64,000 nt of DNA, from NCBI RefSeq assembly GCF_035222375.1, contig NC_085890.1, positions 248,001 to 312,000 of the forward strand, read 5' to 3'. A program made the translations under genes and the position numbers. Each line of letters begins with the position of its first letter. Positions within the stretch are counted from its first letter, which is position 1. Below the pieces are notes generated by a model. That model did no database searches, was not told where the DNA came from, and saw only the letters and a program-made list of their open reading frames with translations. Positions 22,931-34,319 of the stretch are shown in pieces. This stretch comes from Podospora pseudocomata. Lineage: Eukaryota; Ascomycota; Sordariomycetes; Sordariales; Podosporaceae.

Positions 22931-24361
22931 TGTCAGTAAAGATGGACGATGGCAGTAGATAATTAACACGGAGATGGGACGAACAGTAGCAACAATGTCT
23001 AGAGGTTGATATAAGTAAATAATATCAAGCCTTCTAACTCGAAGACACTACGAAGTTACAGGGGTGAATGACATGCCCTGAGGATTTGAGGCTTATCCTT
23101 GTTCGATGCCAAGGCTGGTTTGCGGCCAAAAGGTTCGTGCCGCTGGGCGCTGTTGGTAGACCCTTTCAGGGGTGGCGGGGGTAGGCGATGACGCACAAAC
23201 CGAGCCAAGCAGGTACGGATGGCATGGTTGGAGATGATGGGACTTGTGGAAGCCCAGGCCCTTCTTGTTGCCTGGGAAGGGACTGGGGAGGGACTGCATA
23301 GGGCTGATGCGGATTTCCAACGTGTGACAAGCCAACCGCCTATCAGCGTCCGCGCGACCGATGAGCTCCTGTGGAGGGTGTTGAAGGTTGTGGGAAGCGG
23401 TTGCTAGACCGAAGCGAAGCGAAGCGGCTCCGTGGCCGTGGTGGTGGTGGTGGTGGCTCAACGGCTTCCCGGGACGTTGCGAAGCACCCTCGTCAGGGCT
23501 CGCGGCACTGGAGAGTCATCCGGAGACCGGATCTTGGCATCAAGTATGCCTTGCGGCACGGTCGAAGCGTTGGTAGAGTAGTGAGGTGGTAGTACCGAGC
23601 CGAGTACGTATTGGCAAAGACCACGGATTTAGAGCCACTGCCACGGCCGAAATGAAAGAGACATTCTCTCGCGTCAGTCCAAGTGGGGATTTCGCCTGCC
23701 GTTCGGGGCAATGAAAACAAACGACTCAGAGGTGCAGGAATTGATGATGATTGCGATGGGGTCCATTTGGGGTTTTGTCGCACATTGTCCAATGCCGAAA
23801 AGCGTTGTGCAAGCAACTACCGAATGATGTAAGATCGTTATGCTGTCGATACCTTATGGGGACGTCGGCAACCCCGCGGTTGGGTTCCGGCGTAGAGCTC
23901 TGGAGGTTGGAAGAGGGTTATATATATCTGTAGAGTTATTAAAAAAAAAGACAAATAATCATCACCAGTCCCGCTGCAGACCACATGATATTCGTAGGTA
24001 GTTGATATGCAACGGTTCCAGGTTGTTTGTTTGTAGCAAGATGATGTGCTCATCAGAGGTCATTCGGCCCGAGGGGATCAGTGTAACAGAAGCGGCAAGG
24101 GAAGGCAGGAACATGGGACGAAATTAGATGGAAGGGCAGCGGGAGATGGAAGGCGCAGTTGATGGAAGCCGAAACACTCACTCGTGGTAAATGAGCGATA
24201 CCCCACACCGGCCAGTTTTGAAGCCTACTCTGTAATGCTGCTTGGGAATCTCGATTGTGCTCGAGGCCCTAAAGAGAGCCTTGGGGGTTGGCGGGGCAGG
24301 CAAACGGCGCTGTCTCGCCCGCTAGAGGCCCCGCTGTTCCTCAGGCAGGGTGGAGATGAAG

Positions 24362-24382
24362 GGCAGGCAGGCAGGCAGGCAG
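24362..24382 (+). repeat. (GGCA)n microsatellite
   Basis: About five tandem GGCA units in non-coding DNA. Confidence 0.85.
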
Positions 24383-25224
24383 TGTCATGTTACTGCAACC
24401 TAAAAGAATAGAGGCTTTCGATGACATCGGTGAGAACGTTGATCTCGTGAAAAGGAAAAGAAGCGCATTTGTGTACGGGGTCCGCGTCTGGTTGGTCAAG
24501 TGCCGCCATCCAAATGTGCCTCGTCTTCCAGGCTGCGCACCCGGCCAACCTAAGGGGTTTTTTGTGGACGATCGTACAGTTTCGACTTGGACTACCAAAG
24601 GTAACTCGAGTTCGGAATTGAGGCTCTGATTCGTACATCAGGGACGAACATCCGGACCAGATTGTTTGGATTCCAGGTTGCTTCCATTCCATTGCTTGCA
24701 TTGCTTGCTAACAGCGTAGCTAATCGCAGGCAGACGGGCTCGGAGTATCTTGCGGCTCCTTGGGGCAGAATGCGCAGTCGAGAGCAATCAGATTCACCGC
24801 ACCCTCGACCTGTTCAAGCAGTCAGAACTGTGGACGTAGAAGCTATCACCAGCATGGATAATGGATGGCCGAGTGCGAAGTGCCCTTGCTCACCAGTATG
24901 GAGCTTGCCTTGATCTGGGAAAGCTTGAAGGGAGCTTGGCAGCCAATGGCAGCGCGCTCTCTTCCCAGGAGGGCAGCCGATGACACCTGCGAGGTCCAAC
25001 AAGCGAGAATCACTCGGGCACTGCCATCCGGCCAACCCCAAATTCGACATTTCATGCGTATTCCGTCGCGACTAACAAGACTCGGTGTGGGGTCCAAAAG
25101 ACAGTGAGTAATACACCCCCTGAGTTGGAACTATATTCGATCATTTTTGTGGCCGACAGCAGTCAAAACACGTATGGTGGGCTCGTTCATGATGCGCATC
25201 CGGCCCCGGGATCCGGTCATGGGG

Positions 25225-25253
25225 GGATGGATGGATGGAGGGATGGATAGATG
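25225..25253 (+). repeat. (GGAT)n microsatellite
   Basis: Tandem GGAT units with one GAGG interruption and a GATA variant at the end. Confidence 0.8.
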
Positions 25254-25855
25254 CACTCACTCATCATGACGCCGCTCCAGTCAATCCGATAGGGCGATTT
25301 CCACGCTTCATCCCGTCAGCAATCATTTCACGCCCACCGTCTCTCTCTCCTTTTGTCTGGACATGAAACCCCAGGTCCCAGCAGCAGCAACAGCCGACGA
25401 CCCCTGGCCACATGGCGCAAACTGCTTCAGAGACGGCACAAGTACCGAATGTGGCTCGTCGTGCAACCGTAGACTGGACTGGCAGGAAATAGGACAGAGT
25501 AGGGTGTGGCGCCCGGCCAACAGGAGGTGGCTGTTTATGTGAGGGATGTTTTTATCTGAGATGAGGGCATGGAAGCCTGGATCTCACACACACATAATGT
25601 ATGTGCATGCCGGCCTTGGACTAGCTCTATGACTGACCTCAGGTTTACGTAGTCACAGGGGTACCCAAGACACCGCTATGGAACTCTTTTATGTCTGTTT
25701 CTGGCCTCCACAAGGCATACACTCAGCCCAGGAAGTGGATCTCAAGATATCACGGCTCTAGTTATATTGCTCGCCCAGTTCCCCCTTGTCTACATCACGG
25801 GTCATATGCTCGCAACACCTTCCTCACGACACACACACCCACAACCATACACACT

Positions 25856-25925
25856 CGCATACTCACACTCGCACACTCACACTCGCACACTCACACTCGC
25901 ACACTCACACTCGCACACTCATACA
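25856..25925 (+). repeat. 14-bp minisatellite, about five units
   Basis: The unit is CGCACACTCACACT. The first copy has one change, the next three are exact, and the last is diverged. It ends about 150 bp before the start of the four-TM gene, so it is probably in that promoter or 5' UTR. Confidence 0.9.
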
Positions 25926-26072
25926 CCCGCACACTCACATACGTTCTCATTACCGCATCTGGCTGAAAGCCTGAAACCTGCAACCCCGTCATCTTCTTTC
26001 CTGCCACAGTCTGTCATCCTTGTATTCACATCACGACGATAGGCTGGCATCCCAGCCCACCTACCTACCACA

Positions 26073-26794
26073 ATGCAACACACCAGTAACTTCCGGTGGA
26101 AGCTCATACACCTGCTTAGCATTCTAGTCCACTTCGGGCTTGTTTGTGCGGGATCAGTTGCCTACGTCTACAATCTGGGACAAAACACCCGTCCATTAGA
26201 GCAGACTAGCCTGACGATTTCAAGTGCCGACTCAAACCCCTGCCCGCTCACTATGGTGGATGGCATCGGGGGCTGGGGGGCATTTGATGTGGCAGGTCGC
26301 ACTTTACTGATGAGCTGCATATTCCTGGTCAGTTTGACTCCACCTGCATGTCTAAAGAGTCGAGGGTTGCTTACAAGATTTACAGGGTGCCCTTGGGTTG
26401 ACTATCAACATTGCCGCCTTTGGGCTGCTACTCTCCATGGAGATACACAGAGTGACATTGACCGAGGGCCAACAACATTGGCGCAAGCAAATCGTCACGG
26501 TCTTTGCTTGCGTGCTTAATATATTCCTGTCGGGCGCCGGAGTTGGCATGGCCAGCATCTTGAGCACGAGGGTTGCCGAGTCAAAATCAGTGATAGTACC
26601 GCTGGTTTGGTTATCATTTCAAGTGTAAGCGCATCCGCCCTCACGTCTACATCTATACGATCTGCAGCTGCCGTGTCTGGCATGACAAACCCATCAAGCT
26701 AACGTCGGCAATGCTTTTTAGACCAATAGCTTTGTCCACCGCCATCATGGATGCCATCAAGAACCATCGTGAGGGCCAGGACCTACTGGACTAG
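26073..26794 (+). CDS. Hypothetical four-TM membrane protein
   Basis: A predicted integral membrane protein of 188 residues, function unknown. It has three exons: 26073-26327, 26386-26624 and 26722-26794. The introns run GTCAGT to TACAG and GTGTAAGC (after GT) to TTTTAG, and keep frame exactly. Four hydrophobic segments are visible: LIHLLSILVHFGLVCAGSVA; LLMSCIFLGALGLTINIAAF; VTVFACVLNIFLSGAGVGMA; and VIVPLVWLSFQVPIALSTAI. A short cytosolic-looking tail follows (KNHREGQDLLD). The topology is loosely MARVEL-like, but no diagnostic motif was seen. Without splicing no frame is long, so the model depends on the inferred introns. Confidence 0.6.
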
Positions 26795-27765
26795 TGAGTC
26801 CTTTTCTGCAGAATGGCCGCAGCATGGGTCACCGTAACTGCGTCGAGGTTCGAGCACATCTACATGATGGGTGGGCCGTTCAAGTTTTCGGGCGGCATTG
26901 GCGGCAGGGTTGGTTGGCATTTTCTTTCTTTATTATTCCTGTTGGGTTTCGACCTTTGTTTGTTGGGTTACATTTCTTAGATGGATGCTCTCACGAGCAC
27001 ACACGGCGTTTGGGTAGGCATTGCGCATTTTCCGGGACGGTTTAGGGTGATTGATTGGCATTTGCACTTGGGAGGTACGGTATACCCACGGAGCCGACTT
27101 CGAAATATCGAGCAAGCAGGTGTGGGCATGATAAGACGGAGAGATGCTTTCCACAACATTTACCCGATACGATGGTTTGCAGGACGGTCCGCGTGTTGAA
27201 TGGCAAGGGTGGGTGATAATCATGGGACATATATACGCATATATTGATTTTCTGTCACGAATATGTATGTGTGTAATGCGTGAGGTGCGTATCACCACCA
27301 GTGATTTGGTTCCTGTCCCCCGGGAGATGCACCCTTCAACTGGACCCGGAAGGAGGATAAGTCCCCGAGTCTATATCGGATCCAGTTCTGCAAGACCCTT
27401 GCTTCTCTTCCTCAGGCTCTTACCGAGACATGGAGACGGCTCGCTGACTATCTTGATGACTTGACATCGGTCGTGGGTTGTTGGGCCCCCAAATGATCCT
27501 TGCCAGGTCGTTGGAGGCCAGTGGGATCAGCCTCAGCGGACAGCATAGCGGTGACGAGTGATTGGTGGCACCAGTCACAAGAAATGCAAGGTTCTTTCTG
27601 TCGCCATTGGTGCTGTGCCGCAATGCGCCGCCCCAGCTTTATCAGCGGACTGCCAAGGATCAGGTCGGGGGGTTCGTAGCTTTAGTCATATTCTCCCTTG
27701 CATTCCCACACTCCACTTGCAGTCGCTCCTCGCAGTTTTCCCTTCCGGAGACCAACGGCTTCACC
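26795..27765. other. Intergenic region before the Clr5 gene
   Basis: Nothing coding was recognised. It includes the Clr5-gene promoter and 5' UTR. A frame open from 27562 runs into the gene, but its upstream part shows no family resemblance. Confidence 0.5.
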
Positions 27766-30080
27766 ATGACCATGCTCCCTTCCGAGAACCGTGCAGAAGC
27801 GCCCGTCTGGTCGGGCCTGCCGGGCTCTTTCTCCTCGGCTCCCACTCCGTCGACAGCTCCCGCAAGCCCAGAAAGGAAATCCCGCACGCTGCAGGGCCCG
27901 TCGGCCAAGGAATGGGCCAAACATCGCGAAACTATCGTCGGTCTCTACAAGCAGTATCCACTGAAGCGAGTAAGCGAGCTGATGAAGAGGCACTATGGCT
28001 TCGTTGCAAGGTGTGTTTCTTGTGTTTTCTTGTTCCGTCATCGTCAAGGTTATTTACCAGGACGCTCCTCCATCTCCACCCGTGTGACCGTGCTATGTCT
28101 TGTGTCTCATCGAGCCAGGACCGCGCATGGCAAGCTCTGTCTCTTGGCCTCGCTCCCGCGATGCTGGCTCCCGCCGCCGACCAGAGACTATCTTGATCCA
28201 GCTGCCCGGGCCCCGTCAGGATGCACCGTCTGCTTTCCCCTTCGAGTTGGCTAGTCAAGTGACTCGGCCCTCCACACCGTGCAGCATATCGGCCTCTTCT
28301 CTCCCCGGCCTTCTTAACTATCAATGGCTCCCACGCTACCTAGGCTCTCTTCTCTCATGATCGTGTCTCCCGGTCCATGTCGTCGTCAGTTTGACTGTCT
28401 TGCTACCACACGCCCTGGCTCTTTTTTCTCCCCTACCTAGCCATGACGCTCATAAGGCTTACTGACACTGGCGACAGCAAGCGCATGTATGACAAGCGGT
28501 TCCGGGAATGGAATGTATTCAAGAACGGCAACAGCGAGGATGGGCCGAGAGCTCAGCGCCGTGGCTCTCCTGCTTCCACGTCGGTATCAGACGGCACCCA
28601 GATTGGTGATAATGATCTCATGAGTCAAGTTGACGTCCGCCGAACAATACGATGCGCCAAATCTGTCCAGCAAGGAGTCAGAACAGCCGCAGGGCAACCC
28701 CCTCCGTCCCCTCCCAGCCCCCTCTCACCGCATGCTGCTCCCAGCCCATCGCCCGCGCCCTCTGCCAGAGGGAGCATTCACATCTCTGACCTCTTGACGG
28801 ACCGGAGCATGGTTCATCACTTGAGCATACCCAGTCTTGTCAACCCCATCAACGAAGGATCCTCTCCACAGGCCACATCTTCGCCGGAAACCACGTATGG
28901 GACTCCCAGGTCAACTTTGACTGCGTCAGACGATCACACCCTGGCCAACCCTGACGCCCGGTCCCACACTGGCTCTCCCGGCCCGAGTCTGGCTACCTAC
29001 AAGGCTCAGATTCAGACGCTTGCGAAATCACCACCTCCATCTCTGGCACTGGACGCAAGGACGCGGTCCCTGAAAATCATTACCCTCAGCCTAAGAGACT
29101 ACTATGACTGGCAGCTTCAGAACATTCCCGAGGGCGTCCTACCTGATGATTACCTGGGAGCCCGTTCGACTCTCGAGTCCACCAAGTACTGGGCGACCAT
29201 CAAGAACGCCATTTATTTGATCAAGTTGTCGGCAGCATCCTTGGATGGCGCTGACTCTTTCCCTGCGAACCGCGCGTGGCCTGCCTTGTCAGAAGCTGGC
29301 GTTATCGCAGCAGATGCCATGACATCTCAGCCCTTTGATTTTCTCAAGAATCTGTTTGCGACCCTCTCACCTGCCAACCTGAGCGCCCGCCCTGAGCTTC
29401 GGACCATCCTCCTACAGTTTCTTTCCATACAGGCCGAAGAAAGCCTCTCAGCAAATCACCCCATCACGTTGATCTGCCAGGAGCTGCAACGTGATGAAAA
29501 CTGCCAAGAAGTGTCCCGCAGGGGTCTTCAGTGCATGCTCGATATTTTCAACACACGTCTTGGGCGGTCTAGGGCTGTCACGATCAAACTTACGGATTCC
29601 CTGGCCACGCTCTTGCGTCGAAATGGAGAGTTTGACGCCGCTCGGGATATCATTGTGGAACTGCTCAAGTCATGCCGTCAAGTATACGGACCGGAGTCGG
29701 ACCAGGCTCGCGCCACGGAAAACGAGCTCGCCCATCTTTACATGGCGACGGAAGAGTGGGACTTGGCAATTCAGCACTGCATGTCTGTCGTCACACCCCC
29801 TTCGGGTCTCGGGGAGCAGACAGAACCATCGCTGTACCAAGACGGCATCGCAGCACACACCATGGAAGACATTGCTGAGATTTACCAGCGGCAGGGGGAC
29901 TTGAAGCAGTGCATTTCCTGGCTCGAGCGGGCTGCTTCGATCGCCTTGATAATATGGGGGCCGAAGTCTCTTGCGACAAGCCATATTGTCGACAAAATGA
30001 CGAATATTCAGCGGCAATTCGGCAAGGACTTGCTGAGAAGTGCCAACATGTGGGAGGCTGCTTTAGTGCAGCAGGACTAA
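27766..30080 (+). CDS. Clr5-domain protein with TPR-like C-terminus
   Basis: A nuclear-type protein of unknown role with an N-terminal Clr5 domain (PF14420), named from fission yeast clr5, where it affects mating-type silencing. It has two exons, 27766-28010 and 28478-30080, giving 615 residues. The splice joins KRHYGFVA to SKRMYDKRFREWNVFKN, completing the domain at about residues 45-98. The 467-nt intron is several times longer than any other here. A Pro/Ser-rich linker follows (about 110-240). Beyond it lie helical repeats resembling TPRs, such as RRNGEFDAARDIIVELLKSC, NELAHLYMATEEWDLAIQHC and DIAEIYQRQGDLKQCISWLE. It may bind DNA through Clr5 and proteins through the repeats, which is inference only. 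Confidence 0.85.
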
Positions 30081-33000
30081 GGTGTAGCGGCCCAACCATT
30101 GTTGTTGTTTTGGGGGGGGGGAGGGACGATCTTTGTTGGCTGGTTTACGGTTAATCTTCTGGTCGGATCACCACATCTGGATTGGAGCAGGTTAATATTG
30201 TTGGTTGATAACGGAACGCATCTATAGCTTTGCATATCATGCGGCCACCTGCAACCTCCTGGCTCTCCATCCAGACTGGAGCATCCAGGAGAGACGGCGA
30301 GTCTGAATTTGAATTGAGGAGCTTTCCTGAGCTGATCAGAACTTGGGGATCGCACCCGTAACCGGAATGTCATTGGCGCGGTGATCATTGCCAATACATT
30401 GAGCACACTGCCGGGGAGCACAGATGTGGGGACGACAAGTGTCACGAAGTGGACTGGCGAGCCAACCGCATACCACTTAATATCAGACTGTCGGTGACTC
30501 TAACAATTTTCTTTGGGGGCTTAAAGTCTAGCTTTGTTTGCTGAGTCAGAAAGTCCACTGAGAAGGCTGGTGTGACCGAACATCAACCCAAGGACCCTGG
30601 CGGCTTGCGAAGAGGAACGTGACTTGGAGGGATCAGCAAGTTCAACAGACGCAGTTGCTGCAAGACAGGCAACACCCTATAAACCGCCTGTCATGTCTGG
30701 CGGAGACGCTAGTTCTGATGTCCCATGAGACATTTCGAAATTTGGCCCCCAAATCCAAGGTAGTCAGCGCGTCTTAGGAATGCCAATCTCCGTGTCTGTG
30801 TCCGAGTGGGACTTTGAGTCCGAGCTGGGTGTTACCCCAGGTTCTGAGGCTTGCCGTATGCCGTGACCGCAGCAAATTCAAACACCTTGATCACCACGCC
30901 GGCCGGCATTCTAAGAGTTGGCAATCAGGTACTCAATGATGAGTAATCCTAAGAATAAAGAGTATACATCTCCTTCGCGGCCAAAGATCATGGCTTCCAT
31001 CCCATCTTCAGGCATCCATTCGGCCTGCCTGGTGGAGATACACAGATCAAACGACGATTGGCAGTCCTCCCCATCTTCATCTCAAACTGGCGGGCCATTC
31101 CTTGTTGTTTTTGAGCAGCACATGGTTATCGCAGCTGCGTTCAAGTATAAGGCATGGATGTAGCGGAGTTGTGCAGTTGGGTTTCTCGGCCTCAAGCTGG
31201 TAAAGTTGGTTTGACATGGGGGCGGGTCCCTCGCGCCAAATCTGACGAATGAGAAGCATAGACAAGCCACCACCTACATGTCTCTTTTTCCAGAAGGTTT
31301 TTTCCCTGGGGTTGTCGTAGCTGTGGCGGGGGCGTTGGTGGCGAGCCAGGATAAAACTATCCCGGGGAACTGGTACTTGGTATAATTCATGGTAAGCGAC
31401 CACCCCGGGGGCCGGCCAGGGAGGCCCAAATTGTCATTATCTGGTATATGCTCCAGCACCACATCTAATTTCCCCTCAGTAGTACACACAAAATAAACAC
31501 CCAATCTGGGCACATTTCTCATGGCACACGGGCTGTGAATGTTTCAGGAGCTTTGCAAAGGAGTCGTGGCTGCATTTACGACTTTAATCCGACCTCAGGT
31601 GCTAAACACTGCCCACTCGCAGACAAAGGTAAAACTGGACTATACTTTGACGGTCAAGTTTGTGAGAGACAAGGTAAAAACGGGCCATCCTTCAACTTCC
31701 TATCCGGCATAAATGCCAGACATAGCTGTAGAGTCGAGTGGCTGGGCAAATGAATATTCGGGACAATGCCGTATACATGTTGATGAGAAGTTGGGTAATT
31801 TTGCCTGGGTCGGGCTACTCCGTCATCTCCCGGCAGTCCATAGGGCTGCATATCAGCTTACATACTTCGCCGTACCTTGGCCTCCATGGCACGGGCGTTT
31901 TAAGGTAGTACCTTACATCATGTCTCGAGGATGTGGGTCAGATTGTTCCAGAACATTCCGGGGTTAACCGCGGCTTCTGCCTGAGTAGGTATCCATTGGC
32001 GTGGGCAGCAATCCTGGGAAGGCAAGAACTGTCAAAGGCCACGGGGCCTCATGACTGATTCGTCATGGGGTATTCGTGGCGGTGAAATTCCTGGATCTTT
32101 CGGGGCTCGTCTATGTATGTTCATATCTGCCTTGGGGGCCAAAGGCATCTCACCTTCGGTCTCAGTAACGCATTATCTGATTGCCTCGTGTGGGACGACT
32201 ACACTATGCAGTATAAAGTCCCCGGTTGTTACCAGGCATCGTGCATTCGTCACGGCGGAGAGGGAGCGAGATTGACTGGGTGCAATACAGCCAACAACTG
32301 GTGCGCCATTGGCTTCGCCCGGATGCATTGTGTCTGGACACGACTGCTGTTGTCCCAAAATAGCGAGGTATGTTGAACCGAATAAATTACGAATAAGTTA
32401 CGAATACCGCTCTTTCCCAACACTGCTTTTCAGGCTTGGAGGCTTATCATTGCTAAAAAGCCTTTGGGGCAACGCGGCCATGGTGCGCAGCTAATTGTAG
32501 AAAGATAGGTACCAATAATTACTCTGTGCTGATGACGTGATATACCTAGACACATTTAATGATAGGTTGTGAGATGCATTGTCAAGATGGCGTGCCAAAC
32601 TGAGGCCCTCGCCATTGCTGCCTTGGTTCAATCAATGGTAAGCAAGGTATGTACCCAGAAGATAACGTGCCTACCCCTCAAGACTCGCCGACGGTATTTT
32701 CAGAAACATTCGACTCGCCCTGTGCGGATAAATTTGAGAGTACTCCTTTTCATTCCGGAATGAGGCCAGCTGCGCAGCAAGTCGTCATCACGGAATTGCA
32801 TCGCACCAGATGGGTTCCACTGAAAAGCGTGATTACCTGTGATACATGACTTCAGAAAAGATACTGCACCACCATCAAAATGGTCAAGTGAGACATTGAT
32901 CAATGGTATCACGTTTCTTCGTCTCTCGTTTGGTCGCACTGCCTGTGTTGTTTGTTTTTGTTTTTTACAAGACGCTCTCGTCATACCCGTTGTTTGTTTA

Positions 33001-33210
33001 CATTCAAGCCGTTCAAGTTGAAACTGCCAACCAGAGAACGACCCATCTTCACCATCCTGTCTCTGATATTGTCCAGTGACCTACACGGCACTGTCCTCAC
33101 AAAAGCCAATTGCCGGTTTTGAGACCTGCCTACTAGGTTAGCCACTGAGCCCTTGTCATCATCACAGCAACTGATATGAGGTGATAGTCAATTTCCTGCA
33201 GCCAACGAAA
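30081..33210. other. 3.1-kb gene-free stretch
   Basis: No frame on either strand was recognised. A run of ten G at 30112-30121 follows the Clr5 stop. A spliceable 36-residue frame starting at 32587 (GTAAGC donor at 32638, TTTTCAG acceptor) was considered too short to call. Confidence 0.5.
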
Positions 33211-33546
33211 ATGAAAAGCAACGATGTCGTCGCCATCATTATTCTTGGATACGCCATAGCTGGATTCCTGGCGGGGCTGGGGGTTATGCGGCTTGTTCGT
33301 TTACGACACGGAAGAGATTCGTCGTCGACCCTTTCCACCACAGAAGATGGATCAGCCGAATCAGCATCGAAGAATTCAGGTTCCGCTATAGAAAGTGAAA
33401 GCTCTCAATCATCCCAGCCCATAGCAATGCCAGTTCCGGGCCCGCTGCCTGGTCCACCTAATGGCTTTGGTGAAATCGGCTTTTCTGTCCCTCCCTTTCC
33501 ATGGGTGGGATCAAGGCCGCCCTTCCCTGAATCCCCTCGACCCTAA
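33211..33546 (+). CDS. Small hypothetical single-TM protein
   Basis: 111 residues, not recognised. It begins MKSNDVVAIIILGYAIAGFL, a clear hydrophobic segment continuing to about residue 29 and followed by RLVRLRHGR, so it is probably an N-out or tail-in membrane anchor. The rest is Ser/Glu-rich, then Pro/Gly-rich (PVPGPLPGPPNGFG, PPFPWVGSRPPFPE) and likely disordered. The start at ATG 33211 places the membrane segment at the N-terminus. Composition and length are coding-like, but there is no family support. Confidence 0.45.
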   Translation: MKSNDVVAIIILGYAIAGFLAGLGVMRLVRLRHGRDSSSTLSTTEDGSAESASKNSGSAIESESSQSSQPIAMPVPGPLPGPPNGFGEIGFSVPPFPWVGSRPPFPESPRP

Positions 33547-34097
33547 CTGGGCTTCCTTGACCCGTCAGTTTTTGGTTGTTGCCTCTCAGGAAAGAACCAA
33601 GAACCGACTACAGCTCGAGACAGCTATAATCGCCGACCTGGTTCTCGACAGGAAGACCATTACTTATGTCTCGGGGGTGGTAATATAGTACGACCAAGCA
33701 GGGACAATAAAGGGAAGTTGCCAGATCAAGGATAACACGGGTGACATCCATCTGGCTATCACTGACAGACAAGGTGTGTACGAGTGGAAAACATTAATGA
33801 CCCAGGCGAGATAACCTGGAAATCAGCTCGAGCACAGTTTTGAAATATTGATAATTCACTTGGGGAACGTGCATAAAAGTTGAACCGTGTTTTTGAAATG
33901 TGGGTAATGAATTGTACTTGTTCCACCACACTAAGCTATTATCCTGAACCAATACCCCCCGCCAGGCTCTGAACTAACATTTTGCTTATCCAGACCATAT
34001 GCATATATCTTGCCAAATATCGGACTTGTGGCGTGTATGTGTCGTTACGAAAGGAGCCCCAAGGAAACCAGGGAGGCGCTGTCTTCAGCTTCCCAGG
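33547..34097. other. Intergenic stretch
   Basis: No gene was recognised between the two small hypothetical frames. Confidence 0.45.
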
Positions 34098-34319
34098 TTA
34101 GGAAAGCCGAGAGTTGACGGTCATATTGGGATAGGCCTTGTGGATTTTTTCGACCGGGTCGGTTTTTTTAGACGCGGCAGGCTTCGTCGATTTACTTGAG
34201 CCAGTCAGACGCCCAAAAAAAGTGTCTTTCTTTGACTCCTTGCTGGAGGCTTTGTCTTTGAGGAGGGAGGTGTCAGACGTCACCGAGGCGAGGTCGGAAT
34301 CCTTCAACGATGATGACAT
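34098..34319 (-). CDS. Small hypothetical disordered protein
   Basis: 73 residues, unrecognised. It is Ser/Lys/Asp-rich and probably disordered for most of its length (MSSSLKDSDLASVTSDTSL, then KASSKESKKDTFFGRLTG). It ends with a more ordered-looking piece, DPVEKIHKAYPNMTVNSRLS. The frame is compact and its bias fits a real small gene, but nothing else supports it. Confidence 0.4.
   Translation of the reverse strand: MSSSLKDSDLASVTSDTSLLKDKASSKESKKDTFFGRLTGSSKSTKPAASKKTDPVEKIHKAYPNMTVNSRLS

Larger units (their letters stand above)
22931..26072. other. 3.1-kb gene-free stretch rich in simple repeats
   Basis: No frame here resembles a protein. Simple repeats are frequent: GGT units at 23437-23456, GCAG units at 24362-24382, GGAT units at 25225-25253 and a 14-bp array at 25856-25925. 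The HET promoter lies at the left end, and the promoter of the four-TM gene at the right. Confidence 0.55.

Noticed and set aside
32569-32849. A two-exon mini-gene with good splice signals (GTAAGC, TTTTCAG)
   Set aside because: The spliced product is only 36 residues with no recognisable feature; an alternative frame is equally plausible.
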